Assembly (NCBI GenBank): GCA_947650285.1
Contig: CANTFL010000037.1
Span: forward strand, 62,001 to 126,000
Reading direction: 5' to 3'
DNA from: Hyaloperonospora brassicae
Lineage: Eukaryota > Oomycota > Peronosporomycetes > Peronosporales > Peronosporaceae
Length of the DNA: 64,000 nt
This document shows positions 26,565 to 39,208 of this stretch, one piece after another. Within the stretch, counting starts at the first letter, position 1. Each line of letters opens with the position of its first letter. The position numbers were made by a program, and so were the translations under genes. Below the pieces are notes generated by a model. That model was not told where the DNA came from and ran no database searches. It saw only the letters and a program-made list of their open reading frames with translations.

Positions 26565-26789
26565 ATGAACGTCATGACCAGCTTATGCATCGCGATCGCT
26601 ACCGTTGCGTTCACTTGTGCTCAGCTATAGGATCCCAATACCCAGTGCTTTACAAAATGTGTTGCCAAGCAAGACAATGTCTATTCTGATTGTCACTATG
26701 TAGGGCCTACTCTGGTGTGCTGTAACTCATATTGCGTCGACAAGTCAAACATTGTCTCCGCGTCATCCGCGCAGCCATCATCATCGTGA
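26565..26789 (+). pseudogene. Small cysteine-rich secreted protein gene with an in-frame stop after the signal peptide
   Basis: The ATG at 26565 opens a good signal peptide (MNVMTSLCIAIATVAFTCA), then a TAG at 26628-26630. The same frame continues for 52 codons to a TGA at 26787. That part has six cysteines in the pattern C-x3-C-x10-C-x8-C-C-x3-C and a Ser-rich tail. Size, signal peptide and three-disulphide layout match the small cysteine-rich (SCR/PcF-like) secreted proteins that Phytophthora species use at the plant interface; membership in a named family is not established. The stop falls at the cleavage region, so the gene is probably dead unless the stop is read through or is an assembly error. 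No splice sites of reasonable size would remove it. Confidence 0.6.
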
Positions 26790-29700
26790 ACTTTCCGGTA
26801 ATGATGCGTAGATGACTTTTTGCTGAATTTTCTCGGTGCTGCACGAACCCACCAGCTTTTCTTCTGCAAGAGCAATCAGTGACAACTACGTCGAAATATA
26901 AGCATACTGTCATTGCGCAAAACTTCCGTGTGCACTTTTGCGTTATGTCGTAGTGTTCGCTTGTGACAACAACTGCAACCTTGTTCATCCGTCAGTACCA
27001 CCCGCAACTACCTGATCTCCATGCGATGGTAGCAATGGCGTATCGTAGCACACAACAAAGTGATCGTTGTCGATATTGATCGTCCGCGACTCACGTACTG
27101 ATAGTATGGCGCCCTGCGTAGCTCAAACGTTCGGATGCCACCAAAAAGGTGCAGTTGTTATAGCATAGTATCGCACTCAAGCTGTCGCTCAACCGTCCGT
27201 TAGCCAGCGATATCAATCACAGCAGTCAGAAGTATAATACGATAATGACGTGAAGCAGGCACCATGCACACGATGATTGTTCCGTCCGAGTTTCGACATG
27301 CCTAAATGACACTCGTACATTCGCTTATTCGCGCGCACACCACTCCACACGCCTGCTCATGCAGCTCCAGAGACTATGACGCACACAGAGTGCCCTGAGT
27401 AGCAATAACAACACAAAGGGAATCAACCCTCCGTTCTGCACCTTTAAACACGTTTGATCCTTTGCTAGGAAGGATAACAAAAGTGTCCCGACAAAAAGCT
27501 GGAGCCTCTGCCTTCGATCGAGGTGTGCGTCACGAAGTCGACTTAGTCCCTGAAGTGCATTTAGCGTGGCAAGATAGCAGAATAGCCGTCGGAGTGTTCA
27601 TCTGCGCAAGATCGCGAGGTAGCCGTGGTGCGTGACACAAGCTCACGTGCTTTGCGCTTGCCTTTCTGCGTCAGAAAGTTTACTTGCAAAGGATTGCATT
27701 TGTTCTGTACGCGGCCATCTTCAACGATAGAATGTTAGGCATAGCACGCCACTTGACATCAATCTATTCTCTACATGCCCGTCAGCGGTGAACATTGACA
27801 GCGGTGTGATCATATCGCTGTACGAAATAGGGTGACTCGCTCTTCTTGTTTCAGCCCTGAAGGCGCAAGTTGGGGCACCTTGAACAAAGTTCTATCATCG
27901 TTACTTATCGATTTTAACATACCAGGACAACTTGCGCAAGTCGTCGATCGCTCGCACAAATACAGCAAGAAGTGTTCAGCAATCGTCTGATCTCATCGAT
28001 AGTGCTGACGCGTGCGAGCCACAATCAAGGATATCCTCGTTGTAATGTTCAATGGACGATCAAAATCTAGTAATGCCATACTTGTAACGTCTCCATTGAC
28101 TCTGTGCTCTATACGCTGGAAGTACCACTTAGACTATGCTTCATGCTTGATCCCAATACTGCGAAACAAACCGTTGGACCGGAATCTACTTTTGCTGTAA
28201 TGCTTCACATCGTCAGCGTCGAGATTCACCTGCTCATTCCTGATACACATGACTGATGCGTTCGACTTGAACACCTCGCCTTTTCCGCACGATATCCAGT
28301 CGAGTAGCTGCACAAGTGCGGATACGAAGCAGACACGGTGCACTGACGGACAAGTCATGTTGTTGGTTGTGACGCATAGCTTCTTCGCCGTACGACCATG
28401 ACGTGTTCCATCACGGACTTGATGCGTCGGCATCCACAAAAAGGAAAGACGCTATCGGCGTGACTTTGCTACGATTTGTACACGAATTTGCAAACACGGA
28501 CAACTCGTGGTGTAAGCAAATGGCAGCTTAACGCTTTGGTCCTGAGACGTTGATCTATCCTACCACCTCAACATACATGCCATAGATCTGGCGGATCGAT
28601 GACGCGTAAAGACTGCCTGCCGCCTATGGGGCGAACGGTATAGTCCCTTTGGCCACGAAGTAACACTTCTAGTAGCCTAGATTCTACTACCCGACGAGAG
28701 CTAGTGTGATACATGTGATATATGTGATATATGTCTGAATGTGGAATCTCTAGCAAGTTTGTCTCTTTCGACAGCACACTGGATGTCCATGAGCTTGGAC
28801 GTTGCTGTGTAACCTGGCGAAGGGCTCACAGATATCGTGATCGTTACAAACAATTGAGAAAAATGGGTAATACTGAACTGCATCGCGGATAGGAAGAGCC
28901 AAGGTGCCCGTCATTTGAGCCTTTCGCCGACATGAACTTCGAAGACAAGTGACGTGGATCACGCTTCGTAGGAAAGTCACGACCGTTCGTATGCTTAGCT
29001 GGCTCGGATGTAGATTCCTCGTCAGGACGGTATAAATCGCATGCTTAGTTAGGGTGCAGCTTACGTAATGGCAGAAATGTACTGTATGTGCTCGTATGGT
29101 CGCTGGGGTGATCGATCGTCGTGCAGTTGGTAGCTTGTCGCATCGATGCTTGACAAAGATTGATGCAACTCTTGACGGAGTCCATTCTTTGGTGTCAAAT
29201 GGTAAGATTTGCCTTTCCGTCGTGTTCGGACGCCGACATTACCAAGGAACATCAGTGAGAAGTAGTGGCGAAATATGAGCCGTATATTTCAGGACGATGG
29301 ATTTCCTCTATCCACAGTATTGTGCGTTCACAAGTGTGGCTCGCTCTATCACGTGTGCAGACAGACCGCACCGTTGGATGCTTCCTACAATCCAAACAAC
29401 CGACTCGTGATGAGCGGTGAATGTGGAAGAGCGATGCCAGACGTGACTTCGGTTGACGAAAGCACGCTCACATCTTTCTAGTGTAAAACCTTTCTACACG
29501 TCCTTTTTCGTACTACGCTCTACGTTGACATCAAGTGGTGACCGCACTTCGAAAACCTCATCGCTTGTCCGTTACGTTGCCCACTTGCCACGCCCGTAGA
29601 CGTCGTCAACTACACGGGCACTTTCAGGCGTTGGAAAAGCCGACGAGCCCATGTCGGTTTGCACAAGCGCCTGTTTGCGGCGTGGCGCGCCTCCTCCACG

Positions 29701-30011
29701 ACACTAAAAGAGGCCAAAATGGGTCCTTTACGGACCACGGGGCGCGCGTGTGCGTGTCGGCAGCAAATACCGGTATTGGCGCCAGCACGGTGTCTGTCCC
29801 TATGCCCCGTTTACGCTGGTCTCATTGTGGCGCAGAAAAAGGCCTGCTGTCGCTGCTGAAACGTCACGTAAGACCTGCTCGACTCGTGCTGGCCACTTGC
29901 CATTTTGCCTTCGACCCCAGAGACCGATTGTAGAGCGGTCGTGACGGGGACCTTGCGAGAAAAGGGCGACCACCTCTATCGCGTCCGCATTGCGATCGAA
30001 ACAGAGGCTTC
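26790..30011. other. Gene-poor stretch before the second gene island
   Basis: No supported gene. Short open frames on both strands (up to about 160 codons antisense to the next gene) show no known motif. The composition is closer to genic sequence than that of 11-26 kb, so decayed genes are possible, but I can name none. Confidence 0.4.
28706..28732 (+). repeat. Three copies of a 9-bp unit
   Basis: GTGATACAT followed by GTGATATAT twice. A small simple repeat with one substitution in the first copy. Confidence 0.8.
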
Positions 30012-31865
30012 ATGGGGCTCAGTCGTCGTGCAAAAGCAGCCGAGTCCGACCCCGCCATTGCGTCTGCCTCCTCGTCGTCGTCGTCGTCCACGTCGTCGCC
30101 ATCATCCATCTCACTGTCGTCATTGTCAACGTCCAGGTTCTTGGCCTTTTTCCACAAAAAGCACGACGCCCAAGCCCCTCGTAACAAGCCCCGTTGCGTC
30201 CGCACTGTCAAGACGCACAAGTCCAAGCACGAGCGGATCAAGCACTTGAGCCGGCGCCGGAGCTTTAGCAGTGGTGAAGAAGAGGCTGGCGATCGTTCCC
30301 ACCGATCGGCCGATGCGGAGCTGAGCCCCTCGCCCCAAAGTCCCACGACGCCCTATGACGAACTCCATAGTCGAGTCGCACGGGACGGCTCGACGTCGTG
30401 TCTCGGCGTCTTTCCACAGCGCTCGCGTCGCTCGTCGTCGCTGCAGTGTTTCAACCGCTCGTCGTTGCAGTCGTCGTCGTCGTCGTCGCCAATGGGTTCA
30501 CAGCAGAGAGACTGCAGACTGCAATGTGGCCAGGAAGATCGCTCGCGACGGTCCTCGTCGTCATTGGCCTCGAGCTGTATGTCGCAAGAGACGTGGCGCG
30601 AGAGCTCCGTAAGCGAGTTCTTTTCGAGCTTTCCACGAGATCTGACCGCCGATGTGCGGGTCACGTGTATGGTCGTGAACGCCCGTCGATCCAGGAGCTA
30701 CGTCCGGAGTCTCATTGTATCGCTGGAATTCGAGATCCGAGCGACCAAGTGGGCCGCCTTCTTTCTCCAGATTGTGCATACTGCACGTATGGAAAAGCGC
30801 CTGTCGGTGCGATCGACGATCTCGATCAAGTGGGCCATTTGTGCCCATGTACAGGGTCAAGATCAAGCACGCCTGGAGCAGCAAAAGCGATCGGACTTGT
30901 CGTTGCAGCGGAAAATGACCGAGTATCGTGTTGCCCTGCAGTGCGTTGCCGGCACGCCCGTTGTCAAGTTTGGCCGGAAAGGCAAGCCTCATGCCACGTC
31001 GCTGTGTATCGAGAACGGAGATACACTGCGCTGGACGTCCAAGTTGTTAGCACATGCCACGCATCTTGCTGCGGACGGTGTAGCAGCAACAACGACAATG
31101 GGCAAGAAGCGAGTGAAGGCCAAGAACGTTGTTCCGCTGGCAAGTATTGTTCGAGTGACGTCTGGTCCAACCACAAGCGTGCTAGCTCGAGCACTGCACA
31201 AAGGCACACTGGTGTTGGCCGATGCAGGCTGCACATTGTCGGTGGTAACGCACACGCGTACAGTAGACCTCAAGGCCAAGACAGCTGAAGAACGCGAGTG
31301 GTTGCAGCGCAGTCTCGAGTTCCTAGTGGATCTTGCACGGGACCACGAGCGGCGAGTAGCTCAGCAAGTGGAGCTGACGATTATGAAGCGGATGAAAACG
31401 CTCGCGGTGTGGAAACATGGCCGCAAAGGTCGACCGCACAAGACGCGTGTGTCGATTGATCGGTTTGGTGAAGTCTCGTGGCTCGGCCGTAGCGGAGACT
31501 CCATTCAACTTGACGAGATCATCTCCGTGGACGAAGGTCACCGTACGCCTGTGTTTGCGAGAGCTCAAGCAGCAGGATTAGTGTCGTCTGCTAAGGCAGC
31601 ACACTGTTTCTCGCTCGTGACAGGTTTGCGCTCGTTGGATATTGAAGCAATGAACGAGCAACATCGGGATTGGTTTGTCGTAGCGTTTCGGTACCTGCTG
31701 GACAAAGTGCACGAGAAAACTGCCGCGATGCAACGCGAGCGAGCGGAACGACAGCTGCGTATGCTGCAGGATCTCTGTCGCGAGGATGGTGGAGAGGATA
31801 GTTTCGCCGGTGATGCTGGTGACGATATGTACTACGAGGACTGCTCGTCGGCACGGCAACGATAG
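30012..31865 (+). CDS. Protein with two tandem PH-like domains and a Ser-rich N-terminus
   Basis: 617 residues if read without introns from the ATG at 30012. Residues 1-190 are very Ser/Arg-rich. About residues 304-425 and 455-570 are two similar modules. Each starts with a basic strand pair (VVKFGRKGKPHATSLCIENG and VWKHGRKGRPHKTRVSID), has a tryptophan strand (LRWTSK, VSWLGR), and ends in a helix (EEREWLQRSLEFLVDLA, EQHRDWFVVAFRYLLDKV). That is the layout of PH-like domains that bind lipid or protein at membranes. The stretch near residues 218-285 has a weaker composition and may be an intron read through: a GTATGG at 30668 and CATGTACAG ending at 30856 are candidate ends. The function is unknown. 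It converges with the ankyrin gene, 104 bp away. Confidence 0.72.
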   Translation: MGLSRRAKAAESDPAIASASSSSSSSTSSPSSISLSSLSTSRFLAFFHKKHDAQAPRNKPRCVRTVKTHKSKHERIKHLSRRRSFSSGEEEAGDRSHRSADAELSPSPQSPTTPYDELHSRVARDGSTSCLGVFPQRSRRSSSLQCFNRSSLQSSSSSSPMGSQQRDCRLQCGQEDRSRRSSSSLASSCMSQETWRESSVSEFFSSFPRDLTADVRVTCMVVNARRSRSYVRSLIVSLEFEIRATKWAAFFLQIVHTARMEKRLSVRSTISIKWAICAHVQGQDQARLEQQKRSDLSLQRKMTEYRVALQCVAGTPVVKFGRKGKPHATSLCIENGDTLRWTSKLLAHATHLAADGVAATTTMGKKRVKAKNVVPLASIVRVTSGPTTSVLARALHKGTLVLADAGCTLSVVTHTRTVDLKAKTAEEREWLQRSLEFLVDLARDHERRVAQQVELTIMKRMKTLAVWKHGRKGRPHKTRVSIDRFGEVSWLGRSGDSIQLDEIISVDEGHRTPVFARAQAAGLVSSAKAAHCFSLVTGLRSLDIEAMNEQHRDWFVVAFRYLLDKVHEKTAAMQRERAERQLRMLQDLCREDGGEDSFAGDAGDDMYYEDCSSARQR

Positions 31866-31969
31866 GAAAAAGAGCTAAGCACGACGTCAAGATGCAATGC
31901 AAAAGAGCATCGATCTATTTTCGATGCCAGCACGTGCTTTCTACTCGTTCGTCCTGCGTACTGTGTTCC

Positions 31970-34827
31970 TCATCGCGGTGCACACGGCAACAAGTTTTGC
32001 CGCATCTTCAACCACTCCTCCATCTGCAGACGCTCGAGGGCCCGGGCATTGGCAAGGCGCTGCTCGGTAATCTGAGCAAGTGCGAGTTGATGAGAGCATT
32101 CGAGCACCTCGAGCTGGCCATTGCTTAGCGTAGTGAGATCCGTGCCTGGAGCCAAGAAGAAAGCTCGCAGATCCACAGCAGAGACCCGTGGTCCCGACAT
32201 CTCCAAAGTGTGCTGCATGTTCTCCAACGTGTAGCTAGCTGCATCATCGTGAGCTCCGCCATTCAGTCCAGTCGACATGGAGAGGCCCAGTGACGCGGCT
32301 TGGGCCTGTGCGAGGCTGTTGCGGGCCATGGACTCCTTTGTGATCACTTCGTGGCACTTGATGCATTTGAACGTGACCGAGTTAGCTGCCCGGAATGCCG
32401 AACACTCGAGACAAGAGGCACAGTACAGCTGCGTGCATGTCGAGGTCTTCTCTCCAGCTTTCCTCGATGCGCTACCGCTGCATTGCAAGTTATCGTTCAC
32501 GAGTTCACCGCATAGACCGCAAGCCAGATAGCCCAACGTCTCGGCAACACTTTCGTTGCTCAGGTGCAGTTTACTGACCCATCGATCGCGAGTCTCATGT
32601 GCGACTTGGTAAACACCACTGGAACGATGCTGCTTCCATGTGCGACGTCCAGCTGGAGAGTAATGCATGCCCGTGGTAAATGCTGATGTATGTGGAGCAT
32701 GCGAAGAGCTGAAAAACGGTCGTCGCAGTGACGCAGATGCAATCGAGAGTCCAGCTAAGCTACTTGCCCCAGTCGACGACACACTTGAAGTTTTGATCGA
32801 TCCAGTCGTCGGTCCGAGCGATCCGAAAGATATAGCATCAGGGTTCAGCTGTGACAAAGGTGCGACTGACTGAGATGCTGTAGTAACGCTGCTCCACTTC
32901 CCCCATTTGTCCACGTGAGACCGAATCGACGGGTGTGCAAGAGCGTCAACTTGCTTCGTAGACGCGTGCCCTTTCGCTAGCAATGCAGGTCCGCCAGATG
33001 AACTTCGTTCACGTGCGTCATCTGGTCGGTGAGTAGGCTTTCGCCGAGACGTATGCGGCAATGGTTTAGAACAAAGAGGTGCTGCGGAATTCCTTCTTCG
33101 AGCAGGAATCGACAGCGTCTTCTCCCGTAGTGAACTTGCTGAAGCCTTAGCAGGAGTGGTCGCCATTGCAGCAATGGCCGGTCGGTGCTTCTTGCCAACA
33201 GTGGTCCAAGCAGTAGTCGATGGCAAAAGATCCTTTCTCGTTGCTTGATCTGGCTGTTCATCCATCGTGCTGGTTGACAAACCTATCCCATCTTTCACAG
33301 CATGGCCTTCACGGTCACCGTCACTTTCCGGGCTCATAACGACCACTTGGTCGCCAATCGGTGCGTCCTCAGAGCTTACAGAGCTTATCTCGTCATCCTT
33401 AACTTCAGTAGCACTAACACCAACTGCCGTACTATCGCGGTCACGTCCAGAAGATAGATCTTCGACCACAAGTTCGGACGTAGCAGCTTTATCCACATCG
33501 TCACCACTTCCTCTCTGCTGCGCAGCAATGTTGTCTGCATGCCTCTGACTCAATTCCACCTCTTGCTGCGCCAGTTGTTGCTGCTGCTTTCCTGCCGTCT
33601 TACGTTTAGCTTTTTTGCTTTTCTTCTTGCTCTTCTTGTTACTTGCAGCACCCGCTGTCCCACTAGCTGCATCTTCCTCCATCTCCAGCATAGCCATCAT
33701 ACGCACCGCCGCCTCCTCTTCAAGTTGTCGCCAAATACCGCGCAAATGCTCGACACACGCACTGCTTCCTGGCAGCTCCGAGTCCTGTGCTTCTTCCAAA
33801 GGTGTCTGTCCAGACGCATTCCGTAGCGTGATATCCGCACCAAACGCAAGAAGTGTCTTCACGCACGCCAAGTAGCCACAAGACGCAGCCAAGTGCATTG
33901 CCGAACTGCCTTCGCGGTCCTGGAAGTTCACCAACTTTCCATTCTTTTCCAACAGCATAGTCAGAATCTCAGCTCGTTGCTCGTCCCGCTCGTGCTCTTG
34001 CTCCAGGTCTTCCCCGATCATCACAGCACACAACACCGTCGACGCACCGTACTGATTCAGCACACCTACATCTGCACCATGATCCAGCAGTACCTTCACT
34101 GCTTCGACTTGCCCTTCAAGGCAAGCCCAGATCAACGGCGTGTCTGCATGAATGTTCCAGCAATCAACGACCGTTGCGTCACAAGAACACAGCGCAGTCA
34201 TGACCTCCGCATTCCCTTTCTAAGTCAGCAACAAAAACAACAACAACAACGACATCAGCCTCAGTACCGCAGCACCTCCTGACCCGTCTCTCTCGCTCTC
34301 GCTCGCTCGCTCGCTAGCAACAAGACAGCTGCCTCTCTTCTCTCGTTGTACCTTTGCAGCAAAGTGCAGCGCACTAGAACGCAGTTCGTACGTGCGCATC
34401 GAGACTTCCGCCCCCCGTCTCAACAGCGCACGCACGACATCTGCATGGCCTTCCGCAGCCGCTACCATGAGCGCTGTGAACCCATCGACGTCCACGTCGT
34501 TGACAGCGACGTGACCGCTGTCGAGAATCTCCTCGAGACACTCGAGATCGCCCTCGGATGCACACTCGTAGAAGTTGATCGACCACGTATGACTGTCGGC
34601 CAAGTCGACCGAAAACTCGGCCGTCGTCACTTCCTCGTCGTCTGAAGGCACTGAAAGAAACAAAATGCGGTCGCAACCACACGAGCACATGCAGCAAACG
34701 AGACATCAATAGACGCGTTAGTGTTTGTGGACGAAGACGCGCGCCGTGGGATGAAGGGAGAGGCCGTACGCGCGTCGCTAGACGCCGGCGCAGCCGCCAT
34801 GAGGGCCTCTGGACGTGTCGTTGCCAT
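31970..34827 (-). CDS. Ankyrin-repeat protein with lysine-rich segment and C-terminal cysteine cluster (three exons)
   Basis: Exon 1 starts at the ATG at 34827 (MATTRPEALMAAAPASSDA). Exon 2 is 34650-34352 and exon 3 is 34219-31970. Intron 2 (34351-34220) is GTACAA to CTTAG and joins ALHFAAK to KGNAEVMTAL in frame. Intron 1 ends TTTCAG at 34651; its donor is 34688 or 34682, both in frame, giving 895 or 897 residues. Exons 2-3 encode about five or six ankyrin repeats (GFTALMVAAAEGHADVVRAL; ADTPLIWACLEGQVEAVKVL; SSAMHLAASCGYLACVKTL). A basic KKSKKKSKKAKRKT stretch may be a nuclear signal. Near the C-terminus, pairs CGLC, CASC and CIKC with further cysteines suggest a zinc-binding module. Intron 2 has a (CTCG)n run. 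Binding partners are unknown. Confidence 0.85.
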
Positions 34828-34847
34828 TGCTTAACAGAAAACATGTG

Positions 34848-37800
34848 CTACCTGTAGAACTTAATAGACTCCATCGACTGGTCAAAAACAATGTTCAGCT
34901 CACGCAGAAATTCGAATATGCAGCTGGTGCTGCTGCGGTCGGGTGTCGCATATTCCGACAGTGGGTTGAAAAACGGCTGGTGACGCGCTGTGCGCGGGCA
35001 CATACGCGACAAGGACAAGAGCTGCCGGTTTGGACAGTACCAGGTATCGGTCATCACTATGGCGTGGCACTGAGGCAATTGAATCTTCATGATCGGCGGC
35101 GTGGAAAGCGACACGTGTTGTTGAAAAACGTAGTGCTGCTGTGGAGTAAAGGCGGCAATAGAACACACCCATTGTCTGGACATGTCCGTGGGCACCAGGT
35201 CTGCTGGTAGAAGCTCGTGCGTCACGGAACAAAAGGAGGCTACCAGGTAGGATGCATGCATGGTGTCGTTGTACGTAGTGTAGCTAACAGACACCAGAGC
35301 TCTCCGAGGTTGTCGGTGAACATCTTGTAAGACACGCCCTGACGAGGTCAACGAGTAGGCTTGCGAATGTACAAGAGCGACTGTCTTGAGCAGTGTTTGC
35401 ATCACTGGCTCGTGGGCGCAACGACGTCGAGGAATGTTCCTACCCGCGAACGTTCCCATCGCAGGTAGCGTCAAGGGGAAGTCTGGGAAACAGGCATGTG
35501 ACAGCTGTGAGCTGTCGCAAAGCGGGACGATCGGCAAATCGACACGAAACGACAGAAAGCACGTCTGCTCTGACGCCAAAGCAAAGTAGCCAGGCGAGAC
35601 AACCTCAAGAGCCGTCACCTACGATGACAAGCCCCGCACTAGTGTAGACTCGTGCGAGACATCGACGTTGTTATCCAGTCTAGGGATCCATCCGACAGCT
35701 TCCAAGAACCATTTGCAGGCTACGTCGACGCGTCTGTCTATCGGAACTGTGGCTTGCGATGGAGATAGACATGAGGAGCAGGAGTGTCGTGTTGACACGT
35801 GCTCGCTGTCGAAGGGAAAAGATCTTTGTGTCGGTAGTCGGTTACGTACGACCTTCGACCATCTACAGATTCGTATCAGCGGATTTTCTCGCTTCACGTG
35901 CAGATTGTCATGGCTTTCTCATCCAGTGAACCGCCTCTCGTAGACACTCGTCATGTTTGCTCTTCTTGCTTCTCCAGCCTACGCTACCTGCAACTGATTG
36001 ATCGTCGAAAGAAACGCGTCGAGGTTTGGATGTGTCGTGGAGTTGACCATTGTAATCGCACACAACGGTGTCAACGACCATTTTTTCGCAAGGTCGCAGT
36101 TTGATGACGAATTCCAGTTTGTCGTTATGCATTGCGGGGCTTGCATCAGCTGCTCCAGAATGCTCGCATGGTGTGCAAATACGACGTTCTCCAGTATGTG
36201 CCATGGAGAAGAGAGCGATAGAAACTCGATCAAGTTTCAGTTTGACCGAGTCGACGTACGCGGTGAAGCACCAACAGACGTGCACAAGTAACAATGAGCT
36301 GTAGCAACTGTCGTAGCTACGCGGAAGAATATGACTGGAGATCGCAATGTGAAGCGCTCGTTGATATGTCGGTGCTGCGACCTCATGCTGAAACGGGCGC
36401 GAAACATTGATACCATACCTTTTGAGTAATGACGGGAGAGCTGCTGCAGAGGTTCTGGCAATACAGCAGAGCCACAAGGCAACTCGTTCAGAAAGCCGTC
36501 CTCGTCGTGGCTGTAAAAAGGCACAATCGCAAGGCAGACTCGAGCACATGTATCGGTAGCGACGGCACGTCACACATGTCGGCCAGAGCTCTCAAAGCGA
36601 CGACAGCCTAGAACAGTAGGCAGTGCCAGCCTCCTCACGGAGCGAGGCACAATTTTTGACGACATACGACAGCGGTGGTCACCACCCCAGCTGTTGCACG
36701 CCGTCGATCCTGACCTGGCGATTGAAAGGTCATGAGCCGATACGATCGGCCTCACAACGTCGTAGTTGCTGCTACGAGTGCTCGAACAAACGCACGGAAC
36801 GATTACGCCATAGCATTTGACATTCGCCACAGACTTCGTCAGTCCTCGACCCCACGACGCCTGTTCCATCTTTGTCTGACTATCTGGCAAGCAAGCCGTA
36901 CTCCACTAGCGCTCTTACAACGCCGGTACTGTCTGGACCTACGAGCATATCGGAGTGCTCACAGCAGCGACCGATCGCACAGCCGGTCGGTGCCAGGCAC
37001 TCACAGAAAAACCCAACAAAGTGGCCGTCATCGCAGCGACGTGCGCCGTAATCGGTCGTCTGTCCACGACCATGTGTTTCACGCATTGTCGCCTCGTGCC
37101 TACATCAGTGTGCACCGATGCAGCAGCAGAGCAGTCACAACGACTGGTTTCTACACAAAAACACGCGTTTGTCGTTCCGGAGAAAACCTTTTACCGCTCA
37201 CCTGCATCCAATCTCTTAGACCTCGTTGTTCCGATGCCTAACTTACACAACCTCTGACGACGAGAGGTTTCTTACCACACAATGGATGCTGAAGCTGCAC
37301 GCGGCATGTTCACGTACACCACACCACACCACACCGCCAGCCATAGCACGGCCTTTCCATCTTTACCATCAGTTCGATCTTCATGCATTGATCGAGGCCA
37401 GCAATCGTCTTACAAGAAAGAACGTCGTCGCGGCTTTCGGTGCGGTCGGTCGGTTTTTGCTCACAGTAATCAGATAGTTCAAGAGATAAAGTTGAGGAGC
37501 TCGAGAAGCTCGAGAAGCGCTTGTGTGTGCACTCACTTCTGTGTTATGTAATTCCCGCCTGGATGGAGCATATGTCATCGACGTGGGCATCGAATTGTTG
37601 AATAGTAAAGGCCGACAGAGTCACCACGTGTTGACCGTCATGTCACAATGGACTGTGATCTTGGAAGAAACACTCCAAATCCTTCATACTTCTTGGAAAT
37701 TGCCATCCCAAACACAGTAGACTTGACAACGCCTTGCTGACGGCAGTGCAAGTGTCCAATGCGTTGTGCTCCGCGTCGCACTCGTGTACTGCAGCGATAC

Positions 37801-38229
37801 GGTAGTGCGTGGAAGTACTGCATGTGTATAAAAGTGTGTGCTACAGTTATGGGCGACGAATCCAGTCGTCGGGAAAGCCCTGGATAGTCTTTACTGGATA
37901 GCCGTATACATCCGCTGCAGATACTGTGGATAATGAGACAGCGAGGAGCGGCATTTCTCCTAGTGCCCACACAGGAGTGCTGACTTGTTGCCAGTCTGGA
38001 CGCACTGATCGTGGCTGAAAACATTGACGAACTCCATGTGGGTGCAAGCATGTGGTGACGGAGACCCAATCGGTTCCGCGAGCCCACTGTAGCAAACACG
38101 CGTAACTGTAAACGAGTTTGGACCAACCAGACCCGCCGCCCAGAAGCAAACGGACATCCTCTCTCCCTTCTTTTTTCTCAGCAATCAGCTTCTTTTCGCG
38201 CGAGAGAACTAACTAAAACCTTGCGGCTT
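34848..38229 (-). CDS. Intron-rich gene, not recognised (exons only partly resolved)
   Basis: Several minus-strand stretches read like protein but are separated by stops and frame changes, as expected for many short introns. Clear pieces are near 38200-37890 (GGGSGWSKLVYSYACLLQWA...), 37810-37640 (HYRIAAVHECDAEHNALDTC...), 36530-36425 (VPFYSHDEDGFLNELPCGSA), 36230-35990 (IEFLSLSSPWHILENVVF... to INQLQ then GTAGCG), and the last exon, 35615-34848 (VTALEVVSPGYFALASEQTC... to SIKFYR), after an acceptor ATCGTAG. A GTGAGT donor follows a GFS codon end near 37000. I do not recognise the family. The 5' end may extend past 38229. The final stop is only 20 bp from the ankyrin start, and a CAG-GTAGCA there could instead be a donor. 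Confidence 0.5.
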
Positions 38230-38639
38230 TCCACATTACATGCAATTTGTTTTGTTAGCTGCTCCTGCTGCATATTCTGCAACATTGTAATGGCCACGAA
38301 CAAGGAGCACTGGCACTGACGGTTGAAATCAATTGGCACGACCTACCTGTCCTCGAGTCGACACCAGTAGCAAGTCTAGTCACGACAGATCTGCCGTTGA
38401 ATCTACAATCCACGCCGTGAAAGGTCGCGCTGGACAAGCAGGACTGGAACAACGGCATGAAAGGTCGCGACACCGGTGGACTAAAAGGAAAGAAGGGCCC
38501 GGGTCGCGACAGAGCCATCCGCGTTGACGACTCAACTTGCAAGTGACTGAGCGAAGTGCACCTGCACAGCGTCGTTCAGCAAGTGGCGGTGGAGCGCATG
38601 ACCGACGTGAGCGGCCGAGGCCACGGGATGTTAGTGGCA

Positions 38640-39171
38640 CGTTTGGTTGACCGGTCTACAACTTGTTATCCGGGATAGCGACTGACTCGCCCTTACGAGG
38701 TGGTGCTGCACGACAATCGATGCTCGTGTGCGCCACACGAGAGACAACTTCAATGTAACAGGGCAGGCAAGAGAGACGGCAGCGTCCGCACGCCCCGCCC
38801 CGCTGCGGTGGTGCTGCTCTCGCTACTACACACTGCGTTTCGAAATCGATGTGAGAAACAAAGCGAAACGGTCTCTCTGAGTCGAAAGTCAAGCAGCTTG
38901 TCAGTCAGTTGAAGCCAGCATCTCTCCCACGACTGCGTGCATCGTCGCAGTGGCGGAACTGGCCGTATGGTCCACTCTGTGCGATGGCGAGTAGTAGTAG
39001 CGTTAGACACCGATTGGCTAAGAACGATTTGTCGACCGCTTCCAACTAGAAATCGACTGTCCCTTTCTTTGCGTCAAGACGATCCGACAACTGGCGCTCA
39101 GTATGTGGAGTCAGCGAAAGAACTGGCCCCTCTCGCTCTCTCTCTCTCCTTCTCTCTATCCTCTCCCCTCT

Positions 39172-39208
<37 letters not shown>

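Noticed and set aside
26628..26630. The TAG in the secreted protein gene as part of an intron
   Set aside because: No GT-AG pair of plausible size removes it while keeping both the signal peptide and the cysteine frame.
30398..31288. 296-codon frame overlapping the PH-like gene in another frame
   Set aside because: It has no domain, while the overlapped frame has two repeated modules.
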